Positions 17,174 through 25,553 of a stretch of 64,000 nt of DNA are shown here, in pieces; the first letter of the stretch is position 1; each line of letters starts with the position of its first letter. Source of the DNA: Colwellia demingiae (GTDB lineage: Bacteria; Pseudomonadota; Gammaproteobacteria; Enterobacterales; Alteromonadaceae); contig NZ_VOLT01000003.1 in the NCBI RefSeq assembly GCF_007954275.1, positions 248,001 through 312,000 of the forward strand, given 5' to 3'. The notes under the pieces are model-generated. The model was given only the letters and a program-made list of their open reading frames with translations. It was not told the DNA's origin and did not search any database. Position numbers and translations under genes: made by a program.

Positions 17174-18460
17174 ATGTTTTTTCTTAGTGATCACGATAGT
17201 CTAATCAGCTCAATTGAGGCCATTGGCGCTAGTTTCGCTGTCTTTGAGTTCGACCCTCAATCGGTAGCTTTTGAACTGGTCAGTTGCAATAGCCGATATG
17301 AGGATCTTATCGGATACTCAAGTGCGAAAGCGCTTGGTCAGCCACTGACAACAATATTCCCAAGATACATTCACAATCCCCTAAAAGAAGCATTCATTCA
17401 TTGTAAAAATGAACGCTTGGCTTTAGAAACAGAGATAGTGCTTGACTACAAAGGACAAGAAAGATGCTGGCGTTCAATAGTCTCTCCTATCGTGAACTCA
17501 AAAATAGAAGCATTCAGAATAATCCAAACCTGTGTTGAGATCACAGAGAAAAAGATCTTAGAAAAACAACTTAACCTCTCGATGAAACGATTTGAAGCCG
17601 TGGTGAATAATGCCTATGACGGCATAATCACCATAGATGAACAGCAAAATGTGAAGCTTTTCAACGAAGCCGCCCAATCAATGTTTGGTTACAGTGAACA
17701 GGAAATAATTGGTCAGCCACTAACCAAGTTATTACCTGAGAAATACCAAGCTAAACATCATAGTTATGTCGAAGGGTTCAAAAGATCACAGGTAGATTCT
17801 AGACCCATGCAAACCCGTGCAGCCGTACAAGGTCTTAGAAAGGACGGTAGCGAATTTGCCATTGAAGTGACCATATCAAAAATTCGCATTGCTGATAATG
17901 TTGAGTTTACTGCGGTTATCAGGGATATTTCTGAAAAGAATCAACTGCTGGAAGAGTTAATCTTATCCTCAAGAAGAGACCCTTTAACGGAACTTTACAA
18001 CCGCCGATATTTTACCGAATTACTCAGTTCAGAAATCACCCGTTCTAAAAGATTCAAACGAGGTTTCTCGCTGTTAATGTTAGATATTGACCATTTTAAG
18101 TCAATCAACGATAGATTCGGACATGCATGTGGTGACGCTGCTTTAATCGCCTTTTCAAAAACTGTGACCAATAGCATTAGGGAAGTAGATACTATTTGCC
18201 GATGGGGCGGAGAAGAGTTTTTGGTACTCCTTCCAGAAATACCAAAAATAACAGCTATGATTGTCGCTGAAAAAATCAGAAAAAACATTGAAAACCTTGA
18301 AACAATCTATGAGGGCGATTTGATAAAACTGACCGTATCTATTGGCTTAGAATACTTTTCTGGCGACGCTATTGAAATGAGCAGCATGGTCAATAAAGTA
18401 GATCAGATATTGTATAGAGCAAAAAACACTGGAAGAAATAAAACTTCTACTGAAATTTAA
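17174..18460 (+). CDS. PAS-PAS diguanylate cyclase (GGDEF)
   Basis: Cytoplasmic sensor that makes cyclic di-GMP. Counting from the upstream ATG at 17162, PAS 1 covers about 20-125, PAS 2 about 140-255 (VVNNAYDGIITIDEQQNVKL, MFGYSEQEIIGQPL), and the GGDEF domain 270-430. The active signature is GGEEF at 349-353, with the metal-binding LDIDHF at 307-312, so it should be catalytic. The inhibitory site RxxD (REVD, 340-343) has the correct 5-residue spacing, predicting product feedback. No transmembrane segment is present. I prefer the ATG at 17174 because GGAG lies 6-7 nt before it; the 17162 ATG overlaps this Shine-Dalgarno. Confidence 0.93.
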   Translation: MFFLSDHDSLISSIEAIGASFAVFEFDPQSVAFELVSCNSRYEDLIGYSSAKALGQPLTTIFPRYIHNPLKEAFIHCKNERLALETEIVLDYKGQERCWRSIVSPIVNSKIEAFRIIQTCVEITEKKILEKQLNLSMKRFEAVVNNAYDGIITIDEQQNVKLFNEAAQSMFGYSEQEIIGQPLTKLLPEKYQAKHHSYVEGFKRSQVDSRPMQTRAAVQGLRKDGSEFAIEVTISKIRIADNVEFTAVIRDISEKNQLLEELILSSRRDPLTELYNRRYFTELLSSEITRSKRFKRGFSLLMLDIDHFKSINDRFGHACGDAALIAFSKTVTNSIREVDTICRWGGEEFLVLLPEIPKITAMIVAEKIRKNIENLETIYEGDLIKLTVSIGLEYFSGDAIEMSSMVNKVDQILYRAKNTGRNKTSTEI

Positions 18461-18470
18461 CGTTTTATAC

Positions 18471-18541
18471 TATACCCGTCCCGCTTGAATATGCTCGTAT
18501 CAGGACGTCTGAGTGATTCATAATCAAGTGGAACAAGTATA
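18471..18541. repeat. Short palindromic repeat unit, about 70 bp
   Basis: TATACCCGTCCCGCTTGA at the left faces TCAAGTGGAACAAGTATA at the right, an 18-bp inverted repeat with four differences. It lies between two convergent genes. It looks like a dispersed small repeat of this genome group; only one clear copy is in the window. Confidence 0.5.
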
Positions 18542-18545
18542 AATG

Positions 18546-19766
18546 TTAATCACACTTTGGCTGGTTCAATGGTGCAGGTAAAGTAGTACGACGCGTAGCG
18601 ACATAGGCGATAACAACACAAATCAGCCCCATAGTGACGAGCGTGACGGGATACCCCACAGACTCGGTAAACACACCGAATAACAAGCCACCTAATGCAC
18701 CACCACCAATATTAATGGCGCCCCATAAACTCATGACTCTGCCTCTAAAAGCACTTGTCACTGACACCTGAATAAGTGACTGAGTACCGACGCCACAGAC
18801 AGTGGCACAAAAACTTAATCCCCCTATAATCACTAAACCTAACTCATAACTACTGGTATAACTAAAGACTACCAACAGTAAACCAGAACTAATCACTGCT
18901 ATACGCATTGCCGGTATTAAGCGCCCAGCACTAAAGGATGACAGTAATAAACCCGCAATAATAGCACCGATTCCCGCCGCTGAATTCATCCAAGCTAATG
19001 CTTCCACGCCCCGCCCGTAGAGTACATCAACCGCTGCAGGTAATATTTCTAGCAACCCTCGGCCGAACATAGCAGAGACAGCAATTAACATTAATAAACG
19101 CAGAATTAAGTCCGAATTCAAGGCGTAATTCAGTCCAGCTTTTATATCCATAAAAAAAGTAAATTGCTTTGCCCCAGAAATCCGTTGGCATTCATCAAGT
19201 TTTAACAACAGTAATACGATAATTAACGGTATATAACAGGCCGCAACCACCGCCAATGCAACGGCATTGCCCTGATATTTAATCAGCAGTCCGGCAATAA
19301 CTGGTCCAATAAAACGTGAGGTATTGTATAAAATAGCATTGATGGCCACTGCCTTGGGCATATTAACGTCACTGACCAATTCAGGTACTAAAGACAGTCG
19401 TATCGACTGATAGGCACTATTGGCTATACCTATTCCTAGGGCAAAAAACAGCAGCATCATCTCATCAGCTAACTGTTGCCATACCAATAAGGACAATACT
19501 AGTGATAACAGCCCCAGTATAATACTGGTAACAACCGCTGCCTGGCGACGGTTAATGCGATCTACCATCACTCCAAATAAGGGACCTACCACTACAGATG
19601 GGAAGAACATTAGGAAAGCCAACATGCCTAACCAGCTTTCTGAATGGGTTTGATCCCACATCATCCAGCCCAGTGTCATGCGCTGAATCCAAAGACCCTG
19701 AGTAGAAAATATACTGCCACACAAGTAGGTCAGGTAATTACGTTCAGTAAATATAGAGCGCTGCAC
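18546..19766 (-). CDS. MFS transporter, EntS/DHA3-like
   Basis: Twelve-helix major facilitator of the drug/siderophore exporter type, 406 residues. The loop 2-3 motif is visible as GPLFGVMVDRINRRQAAVV, and the opening STQGLWIQRMTLGWMMW resembles EntS-like carriers. The last loop (SAFRGRVMSLWGAINIGGGALGGL, quoted in part as FRGRVMSLWGAINIG) is also typical. Substrate unknown; export of a small molecule is most likely. It is convergent to the diguanylate cyclase gene and stands alone. Confidence 0.88.
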   Translation of the reverse strand: MQRSIFTERNYLTYLCGSIFSTQGLWIQRMTLGWMMWDQTHSESWLGMLAFLMFFPSVVVGPLFGVMVDRINRRQAAVVTSIILGLLSLVLSLLVWQQLADEMMLLFFALGIGIANSAYQSIRLSLVPELVSDVNMPKAVAINAILYNTSRFIGPVIAGLLIKYQGNAVALAVVAACYIPLIIVLLLLKLDECQRISGAKQFTFFMDIKAGLNYALNSDLILRLLMLIAVSAMFGRGLLEILPAAVDVLYGRGVEALAWMNSAAGIGAIIAGLLLSSFSAGRLIPAMRIAVISSGLLLVVFSYTSSYELGLVIIGGLSFCATVCGVGTQSLIQVSVTSAFRGRVMSLWGAINIGGGALGGLLFGVFTESVGYPVTLVTMGLICVVIAYVATRRTTLPAPLNQPKCD

Positions 19767-20037
19767 TGGCTGTTAATATCCCAATAAAATCGGGCATCAT
19801 ACAGTAAAACCTCACAAGGAAATATCAAATTAATGCAGGCCTAAATGCATGTTTTGCGCTGTACACAGCAATCTTATTGAGTCGTTGTGATATTAAAAAA
19901 TAAACTTATCAAACCATAAAAAATACTCATGAAAAAGCCGTCCTCCTCAGCTTTACAGCTCTGCGTAGTCCCAGTAGCATAGCGTTATTGAACGGCACTT
20001 AACTGTCAATTTCTACAAAATAAAAGGCACCAATATC

Positions 20038-20496
20038 ATGTCAGATAACATTAATTTAATTACACAACAAATTGAAGATAAGTTTAATGAAATAGAGAAG
20101 GAAGTTTTTTCTGGAAGTCTATTTTCACAGTGGCGAGGATCTTTTGAAGTAAAAAAAGTCTACTTAAAAAAAGAAAATTCCGACATTAAGTGTGACCTCG
20201 ATATTCGTTTAAAAAACTGGCCTGAAGGGGTTTCGATTAAAGTGTACAAACATAAAGCATTAGCAGTTTTGCCTTATGTAAAAGATCAACAGCTTTGCAA
20301 AGATCACTTAACCACCGAATCGACACCGTGTAAGTATTGGAAAGATGCTTTCTACTTTTCCAACATGATAGACCTGGATCAAGACCGCTATGTGTTATTA
20401 GAAGGTAATGCTATGTCAGATGAAGATACCGATATTTGCTTGAGTAAGCTAAAAACGCATATTGAAGAAATTAATGAGATTCTAGCGACTGATTAG
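20038..20496 (+). CDS. Hypothetical soluble protein
   Basis: A 152-residue protein that I do not recognise. No signal or membrane segment. It begins with a charged helix (ITQQIEDKFNEIEKEVF), followed by a probable beta-rich part with alternating Lys and hydrophobic residues (DIKCDLDIRLKNWPEGVSIK), and ends with a helix (LSKLKTHIEEINEILATD). Four cysteines are scattered without metal-site spacing. It has a plausible start, the usual codon use of its surroundings, and is monocistronic. Confidence 0.6.
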   Translation: MSDNINLITQQIEDKFNEIEKEVFSGSLFSQWRGSFEVKKVYLKKENSDIKCDLDIRLKNWPEGVSIKVYKHKALAVLPYVKDQQLCKDHLTTESTPCKYWKDAFYFSNMIDLDQDRYVLLEGNAMSDEDTDICLSKLKTHIEEINEILATD

Positions 20497-20599
20497 CCAA
20501 AGCGATTTACGCTGCATAAAGAAAACTTTTGTTCACAGCTCGATAGATCCCAAAATGAGTAGAAAAAGCGAGACAACCTCCACTCTTTCTACTTTCTTT

Positions 20600-20634
20600 T
20601 TTGGAGGCTACTATCGCAACAAACACCTCCAAAG
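20600..20634. other. Inverted repeat between convergent genes
   Basis: TTTGGAGG (20600-20607) and CCTCCAAA (20627-20634) could form a hairpin with a 19-nt loop. It lacks a T-run in either direction, so a terminator role is uncertain. Confidence 0.35.
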
Positions 20635-20639
20635 CATGC

Positions 20640-21425
20640 TTACAATTCAAATAAAACATCGGTACGAATTATATACTTAACCCCATCAGTAATAGGTACT
20701 GAACTGTGTATACAATGCAATGGGTGCATACCGTGAGGGAAGCATAACATTCCGCCAGCCGGGGTCCGAATATCAACATTTTTAACATTGTCATTCGATG
20801 TTGCCGGTTTAGTCGGGTCATCAGCATTCACTAAGAAGCGCGTTTCACCACCTTGGAAATCTTCACTTAAGAATATTAAAAAAGTCATTTGGCTATAACG
20901 ATCAGGATAAGCATTAGCAATCAGCTCGTTATTAATAATACGGCTACCCGGCCAAGAACCATCAGAATGAGGTTTGAAATAGTCCTCAGGATTATAACGA
21001 TAGAAGCGAAAACGCGCATTGATCCCCAACGCCTTGCTGCCACCAAAAATAGCTTGTCTATCATCCATTAAATGCGCAATTCGCTGCCAAATAATGCCAT
21101 CTGTTTGTTCATCAACTATCCAAGTTAAGCTATCGTTATGACGAACACTACGTGGTAAAGAAACAGCGGCATCGGGAAGAAACCCCAACTGTTCACTAAT
21201 ACTAATCAGCTTTTCACACTCACCTTTTGTCAATACATTGAATAATTGAAATGCGCCAGGCACCTGAGTCAACTCGTGTCTTTCAATATCACTGATATCA
21301 AAAGTATCACTCAAGTTTGCAGGGTTTACCTGGTGATTACCCCATGCAGGTAAAGCAGGATGCTCTGCTCCGGGCTCTAAAGCGGCGACAAAAAAGTCAG
21401 CTGTTGTGTCTATTTTTTGATTCAT
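20640..21425 (-). CDS. 2-oxoglutarate/Fe(II) oxygenase, prolyl 4-hydroxylase-like
   Basis: Non-heme iron dioxygenase of 261 residues with the prolyl-4-hydroxylase type fold. The metal ligands can be read as the HxD of FKPHSDGSWPG (His153, Asp155) and the distal histidine His240 in CIHSSVPITDGVKY, with Lys250 ten residues later to bind 2-oxoglutarate. The segment RFRFYRYNPEDYF before HxD is typical. Substrate unknown: protein proline or a small molecule. It lies 56 bp after the aldehyde dehydrogenase gene on the same strand, with a palindrome in the gap, so the pair may act in one catabolic or modifying route. Confidence 0.88.
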   Translation of the reverse strand: MNQKIDTTADFFVAALEPGAEHPALPAWGNHQVNPANLSDTFDISDIERHELTQVPGAFQLFNVLTKGECEKLISISEQLGFLPDAAVSLPRSVRHNDSLTWIVDEQTDGIIWQRIAHLMDDRQAIFGGSKALGINARFRFYRYNPEDYFKPHSDGSWPGSRIINNELIANAYPDRYSQMTFLIFLSEDFQGGETRFLVNADDPTKPATSNDNVKNVDIRTPAGGMLCFPHGMHPLHCIHSSVPITDGVKYIIRTDVLFEL

Positions 21426-21442
21426 ATTTTTCTCTATTATTT

Positions 21443-21478
21443 ATACCAAATGGATTAATTTATTGGTCCGATTGGTAT
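21443..21478. repeat. 36-bp palindrome, family B repeat ends fused
   Basis: ATACCAAATGGATTAATTTA followed by TTGGTCCGATTGGTAT. The left part equals the ends of the 265-bp element at 6791-7055, here brought together without the interior. It lies in the gap between the aldehyde dehydrogenase stop (3 bp away) and the oxygenase start, and would form a hairpin in their shared transcript. Confidence 0.65.
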
Positions 21479-21481
21479 GAC

Positions 21482-22813
21482 TTATTTGTTAATAATTCGT
21501 AGCTGGGAAAACTGGCGATGACCCGCAGCAGTTCCATGAAAACCAAAGCCACTTTGTTTAGCCCCAACCCAGGGTCCAAGACCACCAGCACCTTGATTGA
21601 CAGCCACCATGCCAGCTTCCATTTGCCCTGCAACAGCATTGGCGCCAGCACCACCAAATACTACTGCGCCTAAACCATATGGGCTAGCATTAGCTCGTTC
21701 AATCGCCTCAGATAGTTGCTCAAAACGACTGATAGCTACTACTGGACCGAAAGTTTCATCTCGCTCTAAAAGCATATCGGGTGTGATACCAGTTACCACT
21801 GTAGGCTGTATATAAGGTAATGCATAATGCTGCTTTCCTAATAAGAATGAAGCACCTTTTGCTTGGGCATCTTCGAGTTGAGACAACACATTAGCATGCT
21901 GCTTAGGATTAACAATCGGGCCAATATTGACATTATTTTGATCCCAAGCGCCCGCTTGATAACGACTCGCTAACGCAACCACTTTCTGCTCAAATTCATC
22001 AGCTATACGTTCATCAACATAAATACGCTCAGTCGAAGTACACATTTGACCGGTATTTTCAAAAGAGCTAGCCACCGCAAACTGAACTGCTTTATCAACA
22101 TCAGCGCTTGCCATAACGATAAGTGGATCATTGCCGCCCAATTCCATCACTAAACGTTTAAGTCCTGACGCAGCACTTGCCATAATGTGCTTGCCAGCAG
22201 CTAATGAACAAGTGAAAGCCACCATATTGATGTCGGCATTAACCAAAGCTTTACCGGTTTTTTCATCACCATGCGCTATTTGTAGTACATTCTCAGGTAG
22301 CACCTGATTTAATGTTTTAACAAAAAGGTCTGCAACTAAAGGGGTTTCTTCCGAAGGCTTTAATACCACGCTATTACCTGCAATCAGCGCAGGCAACAGT
22401 AAGTTATTCGCCATCGCCAATGGATAATTCCAAGGTGAGATAACGGCGACTACGCCTAATGGCCGATATTGCATTTCAGCATTTCGTCCCATTGACTCCG
22501 TTTTTAAGGCTTGCGCTATTTCCTGAGTAAAATAGGCCGCATTTTGGACGGTGCCAGTGACCTCATAACTTGCTCTACGATAATCTTTACCCATTTCTTT
22601 ACTGATCAATAACGTTAGTTGCTCTTCTACCGCAACAAGACGCTCGTAGGCCTTCATTACTTTTTGTTGGCGTTCATCAAGAGACAGAGCCGACCATGAT
22701 TTTTGTGCTTTTTTTGCACGTAAAACAAGCGATGACATATCTGTTGGTTCCGTAATGGGAACTTCACCTAATGGCGCTCTATTAATTGGGTCAAAAGAGG
22801 TGAGTATTGGCAT
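21482..22813 (-). CDS. NAD(P)-dependent aldehyde dehydrogenase, succinate-semialdehyde type
   Basis: Aldehyde dehydrogenase of 443 residues, shorter at the N-terminus than BetB-like enzymes, as usual for the succinate-semialdehyde dehydrogenase group. The relay asparagine is in SPWNYP (129), the base in VMELGGNDP (Glu224) and the nucleophile in TGQMCTS (Cys258). KPSEETPL and ETFGPVV are also typical. It is divergent from an HxlR regulator with an inverted repeat between them, and followed by the 2-oxoglutarate oxygenase gene. The actual aldehyde is not known. Confidence 0.9.
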   Translation of the reverse strand: MPILTSFDPINRAPLGEVPITEPTDMSSLVLRAKKAQKSWSALSLDERQQKVMKAYERLVAVEEQLTLLISKEMGKDYRRASYEVTGTVQNAAYFTQEIAQALKTESMGRNAEMQYRPLGVVAVISPWNYPLAMANNLLLPALIAGNSVVLKPSEETPLVADLFVKTLNQVLPENVLQIAHGDEKTGKALVNADINMVAFTCSLAAGKHIMASAASGLKRLVMELGGNDPLIVMASADVDKAVQFAVASSFENTGQMCTSTERIYVDERIADEFEQKVVALASRYQAGAWDQNNVNIGPIVNPKQHANVLSQLEDAQAKGASFLLGKQHYALPYIQPTVVTGITPDMLLERDETFGPVVAISRFEQLSEAIERANASPYGLGAVVFGGAGANAVAGQMEAGMVAVNQGAGGLGPWVGAKQSGFGFHGTAAGHRQFSQLRIINK

Positions 22814-22888
22814 AAAATGGCTTCCTAAAATTGCGCTAAAGTTAATGCTTCACAAAGTGTAAATTGGTTATAGAACAGTATTATGCTA

Positions 22889-22931
22889 GAGTGGTTAATT
22901 AAAGCAACCAGTATACTTTTAGTAACCACTC
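22889..22931. promoter_or_regulatory. Candidate HxlR operator in divergent promoter
   Basis: GAGTGGTTA (22889-22897) and TAACCACTC (22923-22931) are perfect 9-bp inverted arms 25 bp apart, placed between the divergent aldehyde dehydrogenase and hxlR-type genes. A dimeric winged-helix regulator could bind here and control both. Confidence 0.5.
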
Positions 22932-22950
22932 AGTTAGAAATAGAAACATA

Positions 22951-23307
22951 ATGAAAAGCACAACAAAAACAAATAGTAATATTAAAAAAATAAATTTAGA
23001 AAGCTGTGAAGAACCTTGTCTTATTGAGCGGGGCATGCGGGTTTTAGGTGGTAAATGGAAAGCGTCTATTCTTTGGCATCTAAAAGATGGTCCAGTTCGT
23101 TTTAACGAATTATCTCGTATGTTAGGTGGCGCAAGTAAGAAAATGGTCGACCAACGCCTGAAGGAATTGGAAGCACAAGGACTGGTTACGCGTGAAGTTA
23201 TCAGCGATCGCCCTATTGCCGTCGCTTATGAAATCACCGATTTTGGCCGCACGGCATTAGATCTTTTAGAAAAACTCAAAGATTGGACCGAAGATAACGG
23301 TCTTTAA
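22951..23307 (+). CDS. HxlR-family transcriptional regulator
   Basis: A 118-residue winged-helix regulator of the HxlR group, known for sensing aldehydes, quinones or disulfide stress. Visible are the family signature GKWKASILWHLKDGPVRFNEL and the recognition part SKKMVDQRLKELEAQGLVTRE, followed by the wing (VAYEITDFG). Two cysteines near the N-terminus (SCEEPCLIERG) are in the position where members such as YodB and HypR sense thiol stress. It faces an aldehyde dehydrogenase gene, so control by reactive carbonyls is a reasonable inference. Confidence 0.9.
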   Translation: MKSTTKTNSNIKKINLESCEEPCLIERGMRVLGGKWKASILWHLKDGPVRFNELSRMLGGASKKMVDQRLKELEAQGLVTREVISDRPIAVAYEITDFGRTALDLLEKLKDWTEDNGL

Positions 23308-23401
23308 CCCTTTTTTTTGGATTACTAGCTAACGATAAGGAGAACGACTAACTCCCCTTATTTTCATTCAACAAATTAACTTACTTAGCCGGTAAAATAA
23401 C

Positions 23402-24412
23402 TTAACGATGACGGTGGATAAATTTCACTTGCTCGTTATTTTTTACTTGTTCTTCACATACAGCCATCACTCTTGCTGGACCTCCGGTACCGCCCACATG
23501 GTTTAATGCGCCAACCATCAATGAGCAATCACCTTGATGTTGAGCTAATAATGATAGGTTTGTTAGATTTTCAACAATTAAGATATCACGCTGATATAAA
23601 CGAACATGTGCTGGCCATGCATTGCTCCATTTGTCGTCACTGCCTTTAGCCCCCTGTCCTGAGTCAGTACTAAAACTGTCAGCGGCAATACCCGATATCT
23701 TGATCTTTTTTTCGTTCATAATTTTGATGATTTCTTCAATAGCTTCTCCGGTAAATCCAGGGTGGTTTAGTCCATTAACATACTGCGACTTATCCCAATC
23801 TTCAGTAGCTGAAAAATAAAATTGTTCCCAACCAACACGGCCGACTAACCACGAGCCATCAGTAATTTGATCTGCAACGGCTCGAATATCAGCAGCTCTA
23901 ATCGTCGCTTGTGAATTATCAGAAAAGTCGGTGATATTTAGATCTATGCTTGGTTTACCATCATTTTTTGCCAATTCGGCTTTTACCCTATTCGATACAT
24001 CAATTAGCACAATATTCCCCGTTAGTTGCTCGCTGTCCAATTGATGTGCGGCTTTGCGTTTACTGGAAGGTATCGCTCCTTTTTCTGTGCTGTTTTCATC
24101 ATTTTGATAATGATTAGGGGCATTAAAACTGGTGCCGTTGTGCTCTTGAATTAAAATGGCTCTACTGTTGAAATGGCCTTGGCTAGTTGCCCATTTATCT
24201 ATTGGATAGAGTATTGCTTGTTGATAAAAACCTGCGATTGGTGTGCTGTTATTAACAGGCTGATTTAGATCAGGCTTATTGGCGTCGCTTTTACTTGGTG
24301 AAAATGTTGGGATAGGATGGCTAAGATCAATAAATTCCAAATGGTTAGGCTGTGATACCGATGCACAGCCTACGGTAAGTAATATGGTGCAGCCAATAAT
24401 TAATTTTTTCAT
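23402..24412 (-). CDS. Cyclase-family (kynurenine formamidase-like) lipoprotein with altered metal motif
   Basis: A 336-residue protein of the Cyclase/KynB fold, with a lipoprotein signal (IIGCTILLTVGC, lipidated Cys16). The fold is shown by FIDLSHPIPTFSP, NIVLIDVSNR, GLNHPGFTGEAIEEI and SGIAADSFSTDSGQ. The family metal motif HxGTHxDxP..H appears as HNGTSFNAPNH (91-101): the second His is Ser and the Asp is Asn, so two of the usual metal ligands are replaced. It may be inactive, use another metal set, or act as a binding protein. It is divergent from a LysR regulator that may control it. Confidence 0.8.
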   Translation of the reverse strand: MKKLIIGCTILLTVGCASVSQPNHLEFIDLSHPIPTFSPSKSDANKPDLNQPVNNSTPIAGFYQQAILYPIDKWATSQGHFNSRAILIQEHNGTSFNAPNHYQNDENSTEKGAIPSSKRKAAHQLDSEQLTGNIVLIDVSNRVKAELAKNDGKPSIDLNITDFSDNSQATIRAADIRAVADQITDGSWLVGRVGWEQFYFSATEDWDKSQYVNGLNHPGFTGEAIEEIIKIMNEKKIKISGIAADSFSTDSGQGAKGSDDKWSNAWPAHVRLYQRDILIVENLTNLSLLAQHQGDCSLMVGALNHVGGTGGPARVMAVCEEQVKNNEQVKFIHRHR

Positions 24413-24516
24413 TTTATTATTCCTTAAAACATTAAATTCTCTGGCAACATAGTAACCGTCCTGATGATGTGATTAAATATCACCAACTTCATATTACTTG
24501 TGACGAAACTTCACCT

Positions 24517-25470
24517 ATGGATAAGTTAAGCTTGCTAAAGCTCTTTGTTAACGCGGTTGATCATGGCGGTTTTGCAGCGGCTGCAAATCACTTGGGTTTG
24601 TCTGCATCGACCGTAAGTAAAGGAATGGCACGCCTTGAAGATAATCTTAGTATTAAACTATTCAACCGCTCTACCCGTCAGGTTCACTTAACTGATTCGG
24701 GTTCTCGTTATCTAGTCACTGCACGGCGAATAGTATTAGAGTTAGAACAATGTGAACAAGAGTTAAAACAAAGCAATGATCTGCCATGTGGCCAGGTTAA
24801 AGTAAACCTGCCAGTGTCTTATGGTCGGCTTTATGTCATGCCATTATTACAGGAGTTTACTCAGTTATACCCAGACATCACCTTGGAAGTTTCGTTTAAT
24901 GATAGTTATGTTGATATTTTAGAACAGGGCATTGATTTAACCATTCGTACCGGTAAACTCGATGACCAACGACTGGTTGCACGAATGCTGAGCCCAATCG
25001 ATTTCATTCTTTGTGCCTCGCCTGCTTATATTGCTGCTAATGGTTTTCCTAACTGCGCCGCAGAATATTCTCAACATAGTTGGATTCGTTTTAAATACCC
25101 TCAGTCTGGACGTTTAATGCCTATCACTGTCGATGAAGGTCAAGGAGTTGAGAGTTATGATCCTGGCAGTCAGTATATTGTCAATGATGGTGAAGCCGTG
25201 GCTGAGCTATGCGCCCAAGGGCTTGGTTTAACCCAACTACCCCATTTTATTGCCCGCGACTGGCTGAAAGCGAATAGGATTGTCCCTATTTCACCTTTTC
25301 TTCGTTCATCAGAAGGGGTTTATTGTGTTTATCCAAAGCGCGAGTTTTTGCCCACCAAAGTAAAAGTACTCATTGATTATTTAATAATGAAAATTGAACA
25401 AAATGGTGAGAATACTTACCATACTTGGGCTGAAACCTTACAACCTGTAGCACATGAAATAAAACGGTGA
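24517..25470 (+). CDS. LysR-family transcriptional regulator
   Basis: LysR-type regulator with the N-terminal helix-turn-helix (FAAAANHLGLSASTVSKGMARLED) and a co-inducer domain containing VNLPVSYGRLYVMPLL, IRTGKLDDQRLVARML and a C-terminal YPKREFLPTKVKVLIDYL. I start it at the ATG 24517 (MDKLSLLKLFVNAV), the usual beginning of the family; an upstream ATG at 24469 would add 16 unusual residues. It is divergent from the cyclase-family lipoprotein gene, the likely target. Confidence 0.92.
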   Translation: MDKLSLLKLFVNAVDHGGFAAAANHLGLSASTVSKGMARLEDNLSIKLFNRSTRQVHLTDSGSRYLVTARRIVLELEQCEQELKQSNDLPCGQVKVNLPVSYGRLYVMPLLQEFTQLYPDITLEVSFNDSYVDILEQGIDLTIRTGKLDDQRLVARMLSPIDFILCASPAYIAANGFPNCAAEYSQHSWIRFKYPQSGRLMPITVDEGQGVESYDPGSQYIVNDGEAVAELCAQGLGLTQLPHFIARDWLKANRIVPISPFLRSSEGVYCVYPKREFLPTKVKVLIDYLIMKIEQNGENTYHTWAETLQPVAHEIKR

Positions 25471-25553
25471 TTAATGATTGTTATCAAGGTAAAATTTAGC
25501 AATGCAATTGCTACTTATTCTTAACTTTCAGCTTTAGCCAAGGATGCTCATTC

